From positions 62,001 to 126,000 of the forward strand of contig NZ_NEJH01000008.1 in the NCBI RefSeq assembly GCF_002113025.1: a DNA stretch of 64,000 nt, read 5' to 3'. Positions 1 through 8,715 of the stretch are shown piece after piece. The notes beneath the pieces are model-generated. The model was not told the origin of the DNA. It made no database searches and saw only the letters and a program-made list of their open reading frames with translations. Numbering within the stretch: position 1 is the first letter of the stretch; the number at the start of each line of letters is the position of its first letter. The stretch is from Pseudomonas sp. B28(2017). Its GTDB lineage: Bacteria > Pseudomonadota > Gammaproteobacteria > Pseudomonadales > Pseudomonadaceae. Both the position numbers and the translations under genes were made by a program.

Positions 1-1
1 T

Positions 2-598
2 CGCTACCCGGAACAACTCTCCGGCGGTCAGCGTCAGCGCATTGCACTGGCCCGCGCCCTGGCGGTGGAGCCGAAAGTGCTGCTGCTCGACGAGCCTTTC
101 GGCGCACTCGATGCCAAGGTTCGCAAGGAACTGCGTCGCTGGCTGGCGCGGTTGCACGAAGACATCAACCTGACCTCGGTGTTCGTGACCCACGACCAGG
201 AAGAAGCGATGGAAGTCGCCGACCGTATCGTGGTGATGAACAAGGGTGTGATCGAGCAGATCGGTTCACCGGGCGATGTCTACGAAAACCCGGCCAGCGA
301 TTTCGTCTATCACTTCCTTGGTGATTCGAACCGGCTGCACCTGGGCGAAGACAAGCACGTGCTGTTCCGCCCGCACGAGGTGTCGCTGTCGCGCCATGAG
401 CTGGAAGATCACCACGCTGCCGAGGTGCGGGATATCCGTCCGTTGGGCGCGACGACGCGGGTGACGCTGAAGGTTGAAGGGCAGAGCGATCTGATCGAGG
501 CCGAAGTGGTGAAGGATCACGACAGCCTGATCGGATTGGCGAAGGGAGAGACATTGTTCTTCAAGCCGAAGGTCTGGCAGAAAGTCGCCAACATCTAA
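2..598 (+). CDS. cysA: Sulfate/thiosulfate ABC importer ATPase CysA, 3' part
   Basis: ATPase subunit of the CysPTWA importer, which drives sulfate and thiosulfate across the inner membrane. The frame is open from base 2, so the start and the Walker A loop lie outside the window; 198 residues remain. They begin with the signature LSGGQRQR, then Walker B VLLLDEPFGALD, the switch histidine in FVTHDQEEAM, and a C-terminal TOBE-like region containing LFRPHEV, as in CysA/MalK-class ATPases. The CysA assignment rather than another CUT1-like ATPase rests on overall resemblance to CysA C-termini and on the sulfur-rich surroundings. It ends 28 bases before a REP pair and has no partner gene downstream, so it is probably the last gene of the cys operon. 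Confidence 0.85.
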   Translation, partial: RYPEQLSGGQRQRIALARALAVEPKVLLLDEPFGALDAKVRKELRRWLARLHEDINLTSVFVTHDQEEAMEVADRIVVMNKGVIEQIGSPGDVYENPASDFVYHFLGDSNRLHLGEDKHVLFRPHEVSLSRHELEDHHAAEVRDIRPLGATTRVTLKVEGQSDLIEAEVVKDHDSLIGLAKGETLFFKPKVWQKVANI

Positions 599-625
599 AA
601 GCAAAAGCTTCGTCGGAACGCCGCC

Positions 626-696
626 CGGAGCAGGCTCGCTCCCACAGTGGATTTGTGATCGACGCAAATCAGTGTGGGAGCGAGCCTGCTCGCGAT
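626..696. repeat. REP inverted pair
   Basis: Two head-to-head copies of the Pseudomonas REP core (GAGCAGGCTCGCTCCCACA and its complement) separated by about 25 bases, between the convergent cysA and Mpo1-like genes. It can fold into a long hairpin. Confidence 0.9.
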
Positions 697-702
697 GGCG
701 AT

Positions 703-1227
703 CTAGACAGCAGCACGCTTCGGATTGACCCGCACCCCACCCGCCCGCGCCTCGATCCGCTCTTTGAGCTCATGCCGCATTCCCAGCATGAACGCCAACT
801 CCGCCACCACGAACAACGGCCCGACAATCAGCCCGGTTACGTCATCGACAAATGCCGGCTTGCGCCCTTCGTAGTGATGGCCGACAAACTGGATCGCCCA
901 ACCGATCACGAACATCGCCACGCCGCTGCCCAGCCACACCAGCGTGCTTTGCTGTGCCAACGCATGACCGGCCCAGACACTCAGCCCGAGCAACACGGTC
1001 ATCAACACGCCCAGGCGCAACTCCAGGCGCAGGTAAAACCACGCCGATGCCAGCGAGACGAGCACCGCCGGTGACAGCCACACACCGCCCAGCGACCATC
1101 CCGGCCGGGACAGCAACACCGCGACGGCGACCACGATCAGCGGAATGCCGATAAAGTGCGATGCAATGTTGCGCGGGTCACGGTGGTAGGCGGCGTATTG
1201 ACTGAGATGGTCGACGAGGCTTTTCAT
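703..1227 (-). CDS. Mpo1-like (DUF962) membrane protein
   Basis: A 174-residue protein of the DUF962/Mpo1-like family. Yeast Mpo1 is an iron-dependent dioxygenase that shortens 2-hydroxy fatty acids; the bacterial role is not established. Visible family features are the N-terminal HFIGIP block, the later histidine-rich stretch GHHYEGRKPAF, and about four hydrophobic segments (roughly residues 25-45, 50-70, 75-95 and 130-150), indicating an inner-membrane protein. The start was set at the ATG behind AGGAGAACAACA rather than an ATG 30 bases further upstream with no ribosome site. It is divergent from the Crp-type regulator, with 84 bases between the starts. No operon partner is visible. Confidence 0.75.
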   Translation of the reverse strand: MKSLVDHLSQYAAYHRDPRNIASHFIGIPLIVVAVAVLLSRPGWSLGGVWLSPAVLVSLASAWFYLRLELRLGVLMTVLLGLSVWAGHALAQQSTLVWLGSGVAMFVIGWAIQFVGHHYEGRKPAFVDDVTGLIVGPLFVVAELAFMLGMRHELKERIEARAGGVRVNPKRAAV

Positions 1228-1311
1228 TGTTGTTCTCCTGTGGGGGTGACTGATCATGCCCCGGGGCCACTTCTCGCTCTGTCAGCCAGGCGACAATCTC
1301 TAGGAGTTTTC

Positions 1312-1998
1312 ATGGATATGCAGGTTTGGCGTCCACGCCTGATGAGCGGTCAGTGGTTCAGCCATTTGCCTGTTTCCCTACAGGATAGTCTGCTGTCGGT
1401 GGCCAGGGTGCGGCGCTTGTCTGCGGGCCAACGGCTGTTCAAGCGTGGCGATCCACCCTGTGGCCTGTACGCGGTGCTTGAAGGCGCGGTGCGCGTCGGT
1501 GCCGTGAGCGAGCAGGGCAAGGAAGCGTTGCTGAGCCTGGTGGAGCCGCCGCACTGGTTCGGTGAAATCTGCCTGTTCGATGGCCAGCCGCGCACCCACG
1601 ATGCGTACGGCGTGGGCCATTGCACGCTGCTGCACATTCCCCAGAACACCTTGCTGGCGCTGCTCGACGAGCATCCGCAGCACTGGCGGCAACTGGCGTT
1701 GCTGATGAGCCAGAAGTTGCGCATGACCTTCATCAACCTCGAACAATTGAGCCTGTTGCCGGCCCCGGCACGACTGGCGCACCGCTTGTTGATGATCGCC
1801 GAAGGTTATGGCGAGACCATCCCTGCGCGCCGTGTCCTGCAACTGCCCCAGGAGCAACTTGCTTCAATGTTGTCGCTGTCGCGCCAGACCACCAACCAGA
1901 TTCTCAAGGAGTTGCAGGGGCAGGGGATTATCGGGCTGAGTTATGGCGAAATTGAAATTCTCGACGCTGCCCGGTTGCGGGCGTTGGCCACGATTTAA
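1312..1998 (+). CDS. Crp/Fnr-family transcriptional regulator
   Basis: A 228-residue cytoplasmic regulator. Residues about 15-125 form a cyclic-nucleotide-binding-type beta barrel (GDPPCGLYAVLEGAVRV, then WFGEICLFDGQPRTH). Residues about 150-225 form the winged helix, with recognition helix region LSLSRQTTNQILKEL. There is no N-terminal cysteine cluster, so this is not an Fnr-type iron-sulfur sensor; the ligand cannot be told from the sequence. The start was chosen at the ATG preceded by TAGGAG; the frame is open 52 codons further upstream without a ribosome site. Divergent from the Mpo1-like gene, which it may control (inference). Confidence 0.8.
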   Translation: MDMQVWRPRLMSGQWFSHLPVSLQDSLLSVARVRRLSAGQRLFKRGDPPCGLYAVLEGAVRVGAVSEQGKEALLSLVEPPHWFGEICLFDGQPRTHDAYGVGHCTLLHIPQNTLLALLDEHPQHWRQLALLMSQKLRMTFINLEQLSLLPAPARLAHRLLMIAEGYGETIPARRVLQLPQEQLASMLSLSRQTTNQILKELQGQGIIGLSYGEIEILDAARLRALATI

Positions 1999-2033
1999 CA
2001 GCTCAAGCAGCCCCACTGTGGGAATCACAGGTT

Positions 2034-2054
2034 TGTGGGCTTGCCCGCGAAGAG
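2034..2054. repeat. Single REP-like half element
   Basis: A lone variant half element (GTGGGCTTGCCCGCGAAGAGG) just downstream of the Crp-type gene, between it and the convergent AraC gene. Confidence 0.6.
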
Positions 2055-2084
2055 GCCGGATAGACAACCCACCTCCAGGATCTG

Positions 2085-3089
2085 TCACCGCAACCCATCC
2101 CGAAATTGCCCCGGTGTCATCCCCGTCCAGCGCTTGAACGCGCGACTGAAGCTGCTGGTGTCGGCAAACCCGAGCAGATAACTGATTTCGCTCAGCGAGA
2201 CTTGAGGGTCACGCAGGTGCAGCAGTGCGAGGTTTTCGCGGCTTTCGTTGAGCAGCGTATCGAACCGGCAGCCTTCATCCGCCAGATGCCGTTGCAGGCT
2301 GCGCAGGCTCAGGTGCAGGGCCTTGGCGATGTGCTCGGCGCTGGGTTCGCCTTCGGGCAGTTGTTCTTCGATGGCGTCGCGGACCTTGCGCTCCCACGTC
2401 AGCGGCTTGAGTTGCGCCAGGGTTCGCTTGAGCACGGTTTCATTGTGTTCGGCCAGTTCCGGGTTGGCGTCATCCAGGTGGCTGTCGAAGTCGACGAGGG
2501 CGAATTCCAGTCGATCCTCTTCGGCGCCGAAGTGCACGGGCGAGCGAAAGACTTTATGCCATTGGTGCGAGTCTGTCGGTTCCGGACGGCGCAGGTAGGT
2601 CGCCAGCGGCGCGTATTCGCGGCCCAGGCGATTGCGGCAGGTGCGCACGTAGATCGCCATGAACGCATCGATGGCTTCGAAGGCCGGGGCCGGGTTGCCG
2701 GAAGGGATTTTCAGACGGAAACGGTAGCGATCCTCAGCGCGGGTCAGTTCCAGTTCCAGGGCATCGCTGACCACTTGGTGATAACGCACAATGCGCTCGA
2801 ACACCTCCCGCAAACTACCGCTGGCCACCAGCGCATAACCCAGCGCATGGAAGGTGGTCGGGCTGACGAAGCGCGAAACCCGCAAGCCGATCGCCGGGTC
2901 GCCGCTGACCTGTACCGCCAACGCCCACAGCTGTGTGGTGCCTGACAGCGGGTATCGGGCGTTCGGGTCGTCCATCAACTGTGGATCGAGCCCCGCTTGA
3001 TGGCACAGCGCGGTGCTGTCGATGCCCAGGGCCTCGAGTTGCTTGCGCAGGGCGCGGGTCCAGCTGGCGAGTGAGGTCGGTTCGGTCAT
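2085..3089 (-). CDS. AraC-family transcriptional regulator
   Basis: A 334-residue regulator with the layout of the OruR/ArgR-like AraC subgroup. A roughly 200-residue N-terminal ligand domain (PF12625-type, containing SPTTFHALGYALVASGSLREVFERI) precedes a C-terminal double HTH at about 235-330. The HTH has the diagnostic SLRSLQRHLADEG and the final LGFADTSSFSRAFKRWTGMTPGQFR. It is transcribed away from the desaturase gene, 100 bases separating the two starts, so that gene is the most likely target. The effector is unknown; a fatty acid would fit the neighbour (inference). Confidence 0.85.
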   Translation of the reverse strand: MTEPTSLASWTRALRKQLEALGIDSTALCHQAGLDPQLMDDPNARYPLSGTTQLWALAVQVSGDPAIGLRVSRFVSPTTFHALGYALVASGSLREVFERIVRYHQVVSDALELELTRAEDRYRFRLKIPSGNPAPAFEAIDAFMAIYVRTCRNRLGREYAPLATYLRRPEPTDSHQWHKVFRSPVHFGAEEDRLEFALVDFDSHLDDANPELAEHNETVLKRTLAQLKPLTWERKVRDAIEEQLPEGEPSAEHIAKALHLSLRSLQRHLADEGCRFDTLLNESRENLALLHLRDPQVSLSEISYLLGFADTSSFSRAFKRWTGMTPGQFRDGLR

Positions 3090-3189
3090 GCTGATTGGCG
3101 CTTCCGGTCAACAGGTTGGCGTTCTCGGCTACCGCGTTGCGAGGGTACGCAAGGCAGGATGCAACCATCAATAACCAGAGGATGGAAGC

Positions 3190-4263
3190 ATGGACCGTAC
3201 TTCTGCAAGCCCCCAACGACTGAATGTAGCCCAACGATCAGCCCATATCCGTGAAGTGGTGCTGGCCAGAGGCATCGAATTGCGCGAGCAGTACCCGATT
3301 CTCAAGCATCAGGACGCCCTCGGCGCAGGCATTCTGGCTTTCGCCCTGGCCGGTATGATCGGTTCGGCCGCGCTCTACCTGACCGGGCACATGGCCTGGT
3401 GGGTGTGCCTGCTGCTCAACGGTTTTTTCGCCTCGCTGACCCACGAGCTGGAACACGACCTGATCCACAGCATGTACTTCCGCAAGCAGAAGGTGCCGCA
3501 CAACCTGATGATGGGCCTGGTGTGGCTGGCGCGGCCGAGCACCATCAACCCGTGGATTCGCCGCCACCTGCACCTCAACCACCACAAGGTCTCCGGCTCC
3601 GAAGCCGACATGGAGGAACGCGCCATCACCAACGGCGAGCCTTGGGGGGTCGCACGGTTCCTGATGATTGGCGACAACATCATGTCGTCTTTCATCCGCA
3701 TTCTACGGGCCAAGAGTTGGGCCATGAAGTTCAGCATCATCCAGCGCACGTTGAAGGTCTACGCGCCGCTGGCGTTGATGCATTGGGGCGCGTGGTACGT
3801 GTTTCTCGGTTTCCACGCAGCGAATGGCGTTGCGCATCTGATGGGCGCACCGATCGAGTGGTCGGCGACGACGTTGTCGGTGATGCAGGTGATCGACATC
3901 GCGGCAGTCGTGATCATCGGCCCGAACGTGTTGCGCACCTTCTGCCTGCATTTCATCAGCTCGAACATGCACTACTACGGTGACGTGGAGCCGGGCAACG
4001 TGATGCAACAGACCCAGGTATTGAATGCCTGGTGGCTGTGGCCGTTGCAGGCGTTCTGCTTCAACTTCGGCAGCAGCCACGGGATCCATCACTTTGTGGT
4101 GAAGGAACCGTTCTACATCCGGCAGCTCACCGTGCCGGTGGGGCACAAGGTGATGCGCGAGATGGGCGTGCGGTTCAATGATTTCGGCACGTTTGCACGG
4201 GCCAACCGGTTTGAGCGCAAGGATGAAGTGGTCGCAGACAAGGTGCGTACGGCGCAGGCTTGA
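3190..4263 (+). CDS. Membrane fatty-acid desaturase/hydroxylase family protein
   Basis: A 357-residue integral-membrane di-iron enzyme of the fatty-acid desaturase superfamily. The three histidine boxes are present in order: HELEHDLIH at about residue 84, HLHLNHH at about 124, and HGIHHF near 297. Hydrophobic segments at about 40-80 and 195-245 match the family topology. Such enzymes take two electrons and O2 to desaturate or hydroxylate acyl chains; regiospecificity and substrate cannot be read from the sequence. The start follows AGAGGATGGAAGC; another ATG 8 bases earlier is out of frame. It is divergent from the AraC regulator and ends at a REP pair, so it is probably monocistronic. Confidence 0.8.
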   Translation: MDRTSASPQRLNVAQRSAHIREVVLARGIELREQYPILKHQDALGAGILAFALAGMIGSAALYLTGHMAWWVCLLLNGFFASLTHELEHDLIHSMYFRKQKVPHNLMMGLVWLARPSTINPWIRRHLHLNHHKVSGSEADMEERAITNGEPWGVARFLMIGDNIMSSFIRILRAKSWAMKFSIIQRTLKVYAPLALMHWGAWYVFLGFHAANGVAHLMGAPIEWSATTLSVMQVIDIAAVVIIGPNVLRTFCLHFISSNMHYYGDVEPGNVMQQTQVLNAWWLWPLQAFCFNFGSSHGIHHFVVKEPFYIRQLTVPVGHKVMREMGVRFNDFGTFARANRFERKDEVVADKVRTAQA

Positions 4264-4282
4264 GGGTTGTCTGCAAGGGCCT

Positions 4283-4349
4283 CTTCGCGAGCAGGCTCGC
4301 TCCCACAGGAGATCGCATTTCAATGTGGGAGCGAGCCTGCTCGCGAATG
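4283..4349. repeat. REP inverted pair
   Basis: Inverted REP pair between the convergent desaturase and atsA genes. Confidence 0.9.
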
Positions 4350-4366
4350 CGGTGCATCAGGCAACA

Positions 4367-5977
4367 TCAATCCGGCTGAAACGGCGACTCACTCAAGATC
4401 ACCCCGGTCTCATCCACATACCGCTGCCAATGTTCGATCAAGGCGCTGAGCTTCTGCGGCTGGCTCGACCCCAGGTCATGAATCTCCCCCGGATCATTGC
4501 CCAAGTCATACAGCTGCCAGGTCGCCGGCCCCACCGGCCCCGGGATGTACACCGCCTTCCATTGCCCCTGTCGAATCGCCCGCCGACCGAACAATTCCCA
4601 CCCGGTAACGGTGTGCTCATCATGCACTTGCGCGGTCTCGCCCGACAGAAACCCAAGCCACGACTTCCCGCGAACTTCTGCCACGGGTTTGCCGCGCCAT
4701 TGCTTGCCCGGATGACGCACACCGGCCAGGTCGAGAATGGTCGGGGTGATGTCCATCACGGTGCTGAAACCGTGGCTGATCTGTCCCTTGAGCGGCAACT
4801 GCGGGTAATGCACCAGCGCCGGCACGCGGATTCCGCCTTCGGTGGTGAAGGCCTTGAACAACCGTGACGGCGCGGTCGCTACTTGAGCCCAGTTCGGCCC
4901 GTACCAGACGTAGGAGTTGGCGCGGCCAATGTTATCCAGGCTGTTGTCGTAATGCTGGTTGAGGTAGGTCAGCAGCTGTGGGCCGAATTTCGGGAAAGCC
5001 TCCAGCAATGCCCCTTCGGCGCCATTATCGGACATGAACAGGATGAACGTGTTGTCCAGTTGCCCTTGCTGGCGCAGGTAGTCGACGACGCGGCCGATGT
5101 TCCAGTCCATGCGCTCGACCATCGCCGCATAAACCTCCATGGCGCGAGCGGAGATCTGCCGTTGTTCGTCGCTCAAGGCATTCCATCGCGCGCTCAGCTC
5201 GATCAGCGGATGGGGTTCGACATCGGCCTCGATCAACCCCAGGGACTTGAGTTTTTCCAGGCGCTCGAGTCGCAGTACTTCAGGGCCGGCGTCATAACGG
5301 CCACGGTATTTTTCCACCACGTCGGCCGGTGCTTGCAACGGCCAGTGGGGTGCGGAAAACGGCAGGTAAGCGAAGAACGGCCGGGTCTGGTCGCGCTCCT
5401 TGAGGTATTGCAGCAGCTTGTCGCCAAAGGCATCGGAAGAATAAAAATCCTTCGGCAGTTCGTCGATGAACTGGTCGTCTTCGATGTACAGCGCCGGTGT
5501 GGATTTCAGCAACCGTGGCGTTGTTTCATCGTAGGTCGGCTCGAAGCCGTAATGGTTGGCCGCGCCGGGCAACAACGAAAACGAGCGCTCGAAACCCCGG
5601 ACGTGGGGTGCCAGTTCTGCGGTCAGGCCCAGGTGCCATTTGCCGCTCATCAACGTCTGGTAGCCCGCCTCGCGCAGCAGCTCGGGCAAGGCGACCACGC
5701 GGTCGTTCAGGTGTCCTTCGTAGCCCGGTTTGCCGATCAGGTCCGGGGTCAGTGCTTCGGCCATGGTACCGATGCCGGCGATGTGGTGATCGGTGCCGGT
5801 CAGCAGCATCGAACGGGTCGGCGAGCAGGTCGGTGCTGTGTGAAAGTCGGTCAGGCGCAGGCCATTGTTGGCCAGTGCGTCGAGGTTCGGCGTGTTGATT
5901 TCGCCACCGAAGGCGCCGAGGTCGGAGAAGCCGAGGTCATCGGCCAGGATCACTAGAAAGTTGGGGCGTTGCGGCAT
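4367..5977 (-). CDS. atsA: Arylsulfatase AtsA
   Basis: Type I arylsulfatase that hydrolyses aromatic sulfate esters to phenol plus sulfate. The 536-residue length equals that of P. aeruginosa AtsA as remembered, and the sequence matches it closely along its length. The active-site motif CSPTR places the cysteine that is converted to formylglycine at residue 51. The calcium ligands appear in LADDLGFSD (D13, D14) and MSDNGAEG. There is no signal peptide, in keeping with a cytoplasmic enzyme served by an importer. The ATG behind GAAAGGAAATTC was used; a TTG one codon earlier is possible. It is the last gene of atsB-atsC-atsA, 15 bases after atsC. A formylglycine-generating enzyme is not seen in the window. 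Confidence 0.95.
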   Translation of the reverse strand: MPQRPNFLVILADDLGFSDLGAFGGEINTPNLDALANNGLRLTDFHTAPTCSPTRSMLLTGTDHHIAGIGTMAEALTPDLIGKPGYEGHLNDRVVALPELLREAGYQTLMSGKWHLGLTAELAPHVRGFERSFSLLPGAANHYGFEPTYDETTPRLLKSTPALYIEDDQFIDELPKDFYSSDAFGDKLLQYLKERDQTRPFFAYLPFSAPHWPLQAPADVVEKYRGRYDAGPEVLRLERLEKLKSLGLIEADVEPHPLIELSARWNALSDEQRQISARAMEVYAAMVERMDWNIGRVVDYLRQQGQLDNTFILFMSDNGAEGALLEAFPKFGPQLLTYLNQHYDNSLDNIGRANSYVWYGPNWAQVATAPSRLFKAFTTEGGIRVPALVHYPQLPLKGQISHGFSTVMDITPTILDLAGVRHPGKQWRGKPVAEVRGKSWLGFLSGETAQVHDEHTVTGWELFGRRAIRQGQWKAVYIPGPVGPATWQLYDLGNDPGEIHDLGSSQPQKLSALIEHWQRYVDETGVILSESPFQPD

Positions 5978-5992
5978 CAAGAATTTCCTTTC

Positions 5993-6808
5993 TCAGTAGG
6001 CAATGAAGGACAGCGGCAGATCGCGGACCTGCACCGGCACCGGGGGCTGGTAGTGATCGTCGCTGGTGAGCTCGTGAAGCAGTTCTTCGCGCAATTGGTG
6101 GAAGTCGAAACTGCTGCGCTGGCGTGGATGGGGCAGGGCGATGTCGACCACTTGCTTGATCCGCCCCGGACGCGGCTCCATCACCACCACGCGGTCGGCG
6201 AGGAAGATCGCTTCCTCGACATCGTGGGTGACCAGCACGGTGGTGATTTTTGCCCGCGCGCGGATCGCCAGCAGTTCGTCCTGCATCTGCTGGCGGGTCA
6301 GTGCATCGAGGGCGCCGAAGGGCTCGTCCAGCAGCAGAATCCGTGGGCTGGCCACCAGGCCGCGAGCAATGGCCACGCGCTGGGCCATGCCGCCGGAGAG
6401 CTGATGCGGATAGGCGCGGGCGAAGTCGCCGAGGCCCACCAGTTCGATGAAATCATGGATGCGCTTTTGCTTTTGCGCCGCGCTCAATGGCTCGTTGACC
6501 AGGCCCAGGCCGATGTTGTCGGCCACGCTCAGCCACGGGAACAGGCGGTGTTCCTGGAAGACGATGCCGCGCTCGCCGCCGATACCCGTGACGGCTTTTC
6601 CGTCCACGCTGATCTGCCCGCGAAATTGCCTGTCGAGGCCCACCAGCAGCCGTAGCAACGTGGATTTGCCGCAACCGCTGGAGCCGACGATGGCGACGAA
6701 CTCGCCCTCGGCGATGTCCAGGTTGAATTCGCGAATGGCCTCCAGTTCGAAGCCGTCGACGTCGAAGGTTTTACCCACGTGATTGAAGCTGACAATTGGT
6801 GCGTTCAT
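5993..6808 (-). CDS. atsC: Sulfate-ester ABC importer ATPase AtsC
   Basis: A 271-residue ATPase of the nitrate/sulfonate/taurine (SsuB/TauB) class that energises the AtsRBC importer. Walker A GSSGCGKST is at 42-50; the signature LSGGMAQR and Walker B RILLLDEPFGALD follow, with the switch histidine in LVTHDVEEA. The ATG was chosen because it overlaps the atsB stop as ATGA, giving translational coupling; the same frame is open far upstream inside atsB but without a start context. Neighbours atsB and atsA, and the divergent atsR, identify the substrate class as sulfate esters by analogy with the ats genes of P. putida and P. aeruginosa. Confidence 0.92.
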   Translation of the reverse strand: MNAPIVSFNHVGKTFDVDGFELEAIREFNLDIAEGEFVAIVGSSGCGKSTLLRLLVGLDRQFRGQISVDGKAVTGIGGERGIVFQEHRLFPWLSVADNIGLGLVNEPLSAAQKQKRIHDFIELVGLGDFARAYPHQLSGGMAQRVAIARGLVASPRILLLDEPFGALDALTRQQMQDELLAIRARAKITTVLVTHDVEEAIFLADRVVVMEPRPGRIKQVVDIALPHPRQRSSFDFHQLREELLHELTSDDHYQPPVPVQVRDLPLSFIAY

Positions 6809-8403
6809 GCGTGTCTCCAGCGAGTGGCGCGTATTTCCAGGCGTTGGCCTACGAGGTTGAGCAGGGCGCCAGTGAGGCCCACCAGCAGCATGCCGGCCAT
6901 GATCAGGTCCATGCGCAGCAGTTGCTGGGCGCCGATCATCTGGCTGCCGATGCCGCCGTTGGACGGCATGAAATATTCGGCGCCGATGGTGCCGAGCCAG
7001 GCGTAGATCAGGCTCAGCCTGAGCCCGGCGAAAATCCCCGGCGCGGCGCCCGGCAACACCAGTCGACCGAGACGCTGGCGCAGATTCAGGCGCAACACCT
7101 GTGCGGCCTCGTTCAGTTGCGGCGACAGGTGGGCAACGCTGCGTTGGGTGGCGATAAACAGCGGGAAAAATGCGGCGAGGGCAACGAACACCCATTTGGC
7201 CAACTCCCCCAGACCGAACCACGCAGTGAGCAGCGGCACCCAGGCGAAAATGGCGATCTGGCGAATGGCGGCGAGGGTTGGGCCTAGCACCCGTTCACTG
7301 GTGCGCGACAACCCCAGCAGCAGGCCCAAGGCAAACCCTGACCCGCCACCGAGCAGCAATCCGCCAAGGGTTCGGCTCAGGCTCAGGGCCATGCCGCCAA
7401 GCAGTGTGCCGTCGAGCAAGCCACCCCGAGCGGTCTGCAGGACGTCCAGCGGGCTGACCAGAATGTTTGCGTCGATCCACTGCTGATCCGAGGCCAGTTG
7501 CCACAACGCCAGAAGCGTCAGCGGCAGCAGCCATGGTTGCAGGCGTTGCCAGCCTTGATAACGCGGCCCGCGACGGATTTCGGCGGTGGCGGGGTGCGGC
7601 CAGTGCACCAGTTTCCTGTCCAGCAGACCGATGCCGCGATCCATCGCCACGCCGATCAAGCCGATCACCACAATGCACACGAATACGATGTCGAGCATGA
7701 ACAACTGTCGTGCCCAGACCATCAGGTAACCGATGCCTTCGCTGGATGCGAGCAGTTCGACAGCGAGCAGCGAAGTCCAGCCGGCGGCCAGTGCGAGGCG
7801 CACACCGGCCATGAATGCCGGCAGTGCGGCAGGCAGCACCAGGCGTCGAATCAACAGGTGCCTGGGCAGGCGCAACACGGCGGCGGCTTCGCGCAGCTTT
7901 GGTTGCGCATCGCGCACGCCGACCAGCGTATGCAGGGTCACCGGCACCACGATGGCCTTGATCAGCACCACCAGTTTCAACACTTCGCCGATGCCGAAAA
8001 GCACCATGAACAATGGAATCCAGGCCAGGGTCGGAACTTGCGCCAACCCGGCGAAGGTTGGCAACACAAGGCGCTCCAGGCGACGACTGAAACCCAGTGC
8101 CGCCCCCAAGACAGCGCCTGCGCTGACTCCCGCGAGCAAGCCCAGGAACAAGCGTTGCAGGCTGATCCACAAGTGGCTCCACAACTCGCCCCGGGACAAT
8201 TCAACGGCGCTGCTCCAGACCAGGGTCGGCGTCGGCAGGATCTGCTCGCTCATCCAGTGATTGCGGCTGGCAAGCCACCAGAGGCTGAACAGGAGAGTCG
8301 GCAACAACCATGGCAGCAGCCGATGGTTCAGGCTCGGCCAGCGCTGCTTGCTTTCAAGCGACGGCGCGGGCAATGGCAGGCTGAGCAGAGAAACACGGGC
8401 CAT
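6805..8403 (-). CDS. atsB: Fused double permease of sulfate-ester importer AtsB
   Basis: A 532-residue inner-membrane permease holding two SsuC/TauC-type domains in one chain, where relatives use two separate or identical subunits. Each half carries an EAA-type coupling loop: LREAAAVLRLPRH at about residue 172 and LNEAAQVLRLNLRQ at about 442, each followed by LP and the usual downstream helices. About twelve hydrophobic segments are visible. The same fusion is known for AtsB. It is the first gene of atsBCA and is divergent from atsR. The start ATG lies in GGTCGTTCATGGCC with a purine-rich stretch upstream. Confidence 0.92.
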   Translation of the reverse strand: MARVSLLSLPLPAPSLESKQRWPSLNHRLLPWLLPTLLFSLWWLASRNHWMSEQILPTPTLVWSSAVELSRGELWSHLWISLQRLFLGLLAGVSAGAVLGAALGFSRRLERLVLPTFAGLAQVPTLAWIPLFMVLFGIGEVLKLVVLIKAIVVPVTLHTLVGVRDAQPKLREAAAVLRLPRHLLIRRLVLPAALPAFMAGVRLALAAGWTSLLAVELLASSEGIGYLMVWARQLFMLDIVFVCIVVIGLIGVAMDRGIGLLDRKLVHWPHPATAEIRRGPRYQGWQRLQPWLLPLTLLALWQLASDQQWIDANILVSPLDVLQTARGGLLDGTLLGGMALSLSRTLGGLLLGGGSGFALGLLLGLSRTSERVLGPTLAAIRQIAIFAWVPLLTAWFGLGELAKWVFVALAAFFPLFIATQRSVAHLSPQLNEAAQVLRLNLRQRLGRLVLPGAAPGIFAGLRLSLIYAWLGTIGAEYFMPSNGGIGSQMIGAQQLLRMDLIMAGMLLVGLTGALLNLVGQRLEIRATRWRHA

Positions 8404-8715
8404 GAACGACCTCCGTTGTCGGGTTACAAAACTGGCTGCCTTTTGTGGGAGCGAGGTGTATGCAGAATTGTTCTATAAAAATTTAAATCAATGCTATTGA
8501 GAGATAAGAAAAGCCATTTAAGGCCTCCAGCTCAGCTGCATCCAATGCATTCGAAGAATATTTTTGATGCTGCCAAGGCATACGCCACGGAGAGGTCCGC
8601 AGGGATTGATATAGATCTAAATGGTCTAAAAATGTGAATTTATAGTATTTAAGTGTTGGTTCTACTTCGGCCTACTTTCGGCTCCTCAACGCCCGTTGCC
8701 CAAGGAGCCGCACCC
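8404..8715. promoter_or_regulatory. Divergent control region between atsB and atsR
   Basis: A 312-base gap without a gene. A REP fragment (TGTGGGAGCGAGG) lies at 8443-8455 next to atsB, followed by AT-rich sequence. Towards atsR there is a palindromic box at 8612-8630 and a TATAGT hexamer at 8641-8646 that could be the atsR -10. Confidence 0.6.
8612..8630. promoter_or_regulatory. Candidate sulfur-starvation operator upstream of atsR
   Basis: Contains TAGATCTAAAT (8612-8622) overlapping CTAAATGGTCTAAA (8617-8630). The first element recurs in the sftR/atsK gap at 10848-10858. The second matches the tauA upstream region at 46327-46339 with one difference over 13 bases. It covers the expected -35 position of the atsR promoter. 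SftR or CysB are candidate binders (inference). Confidence 0.45.
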
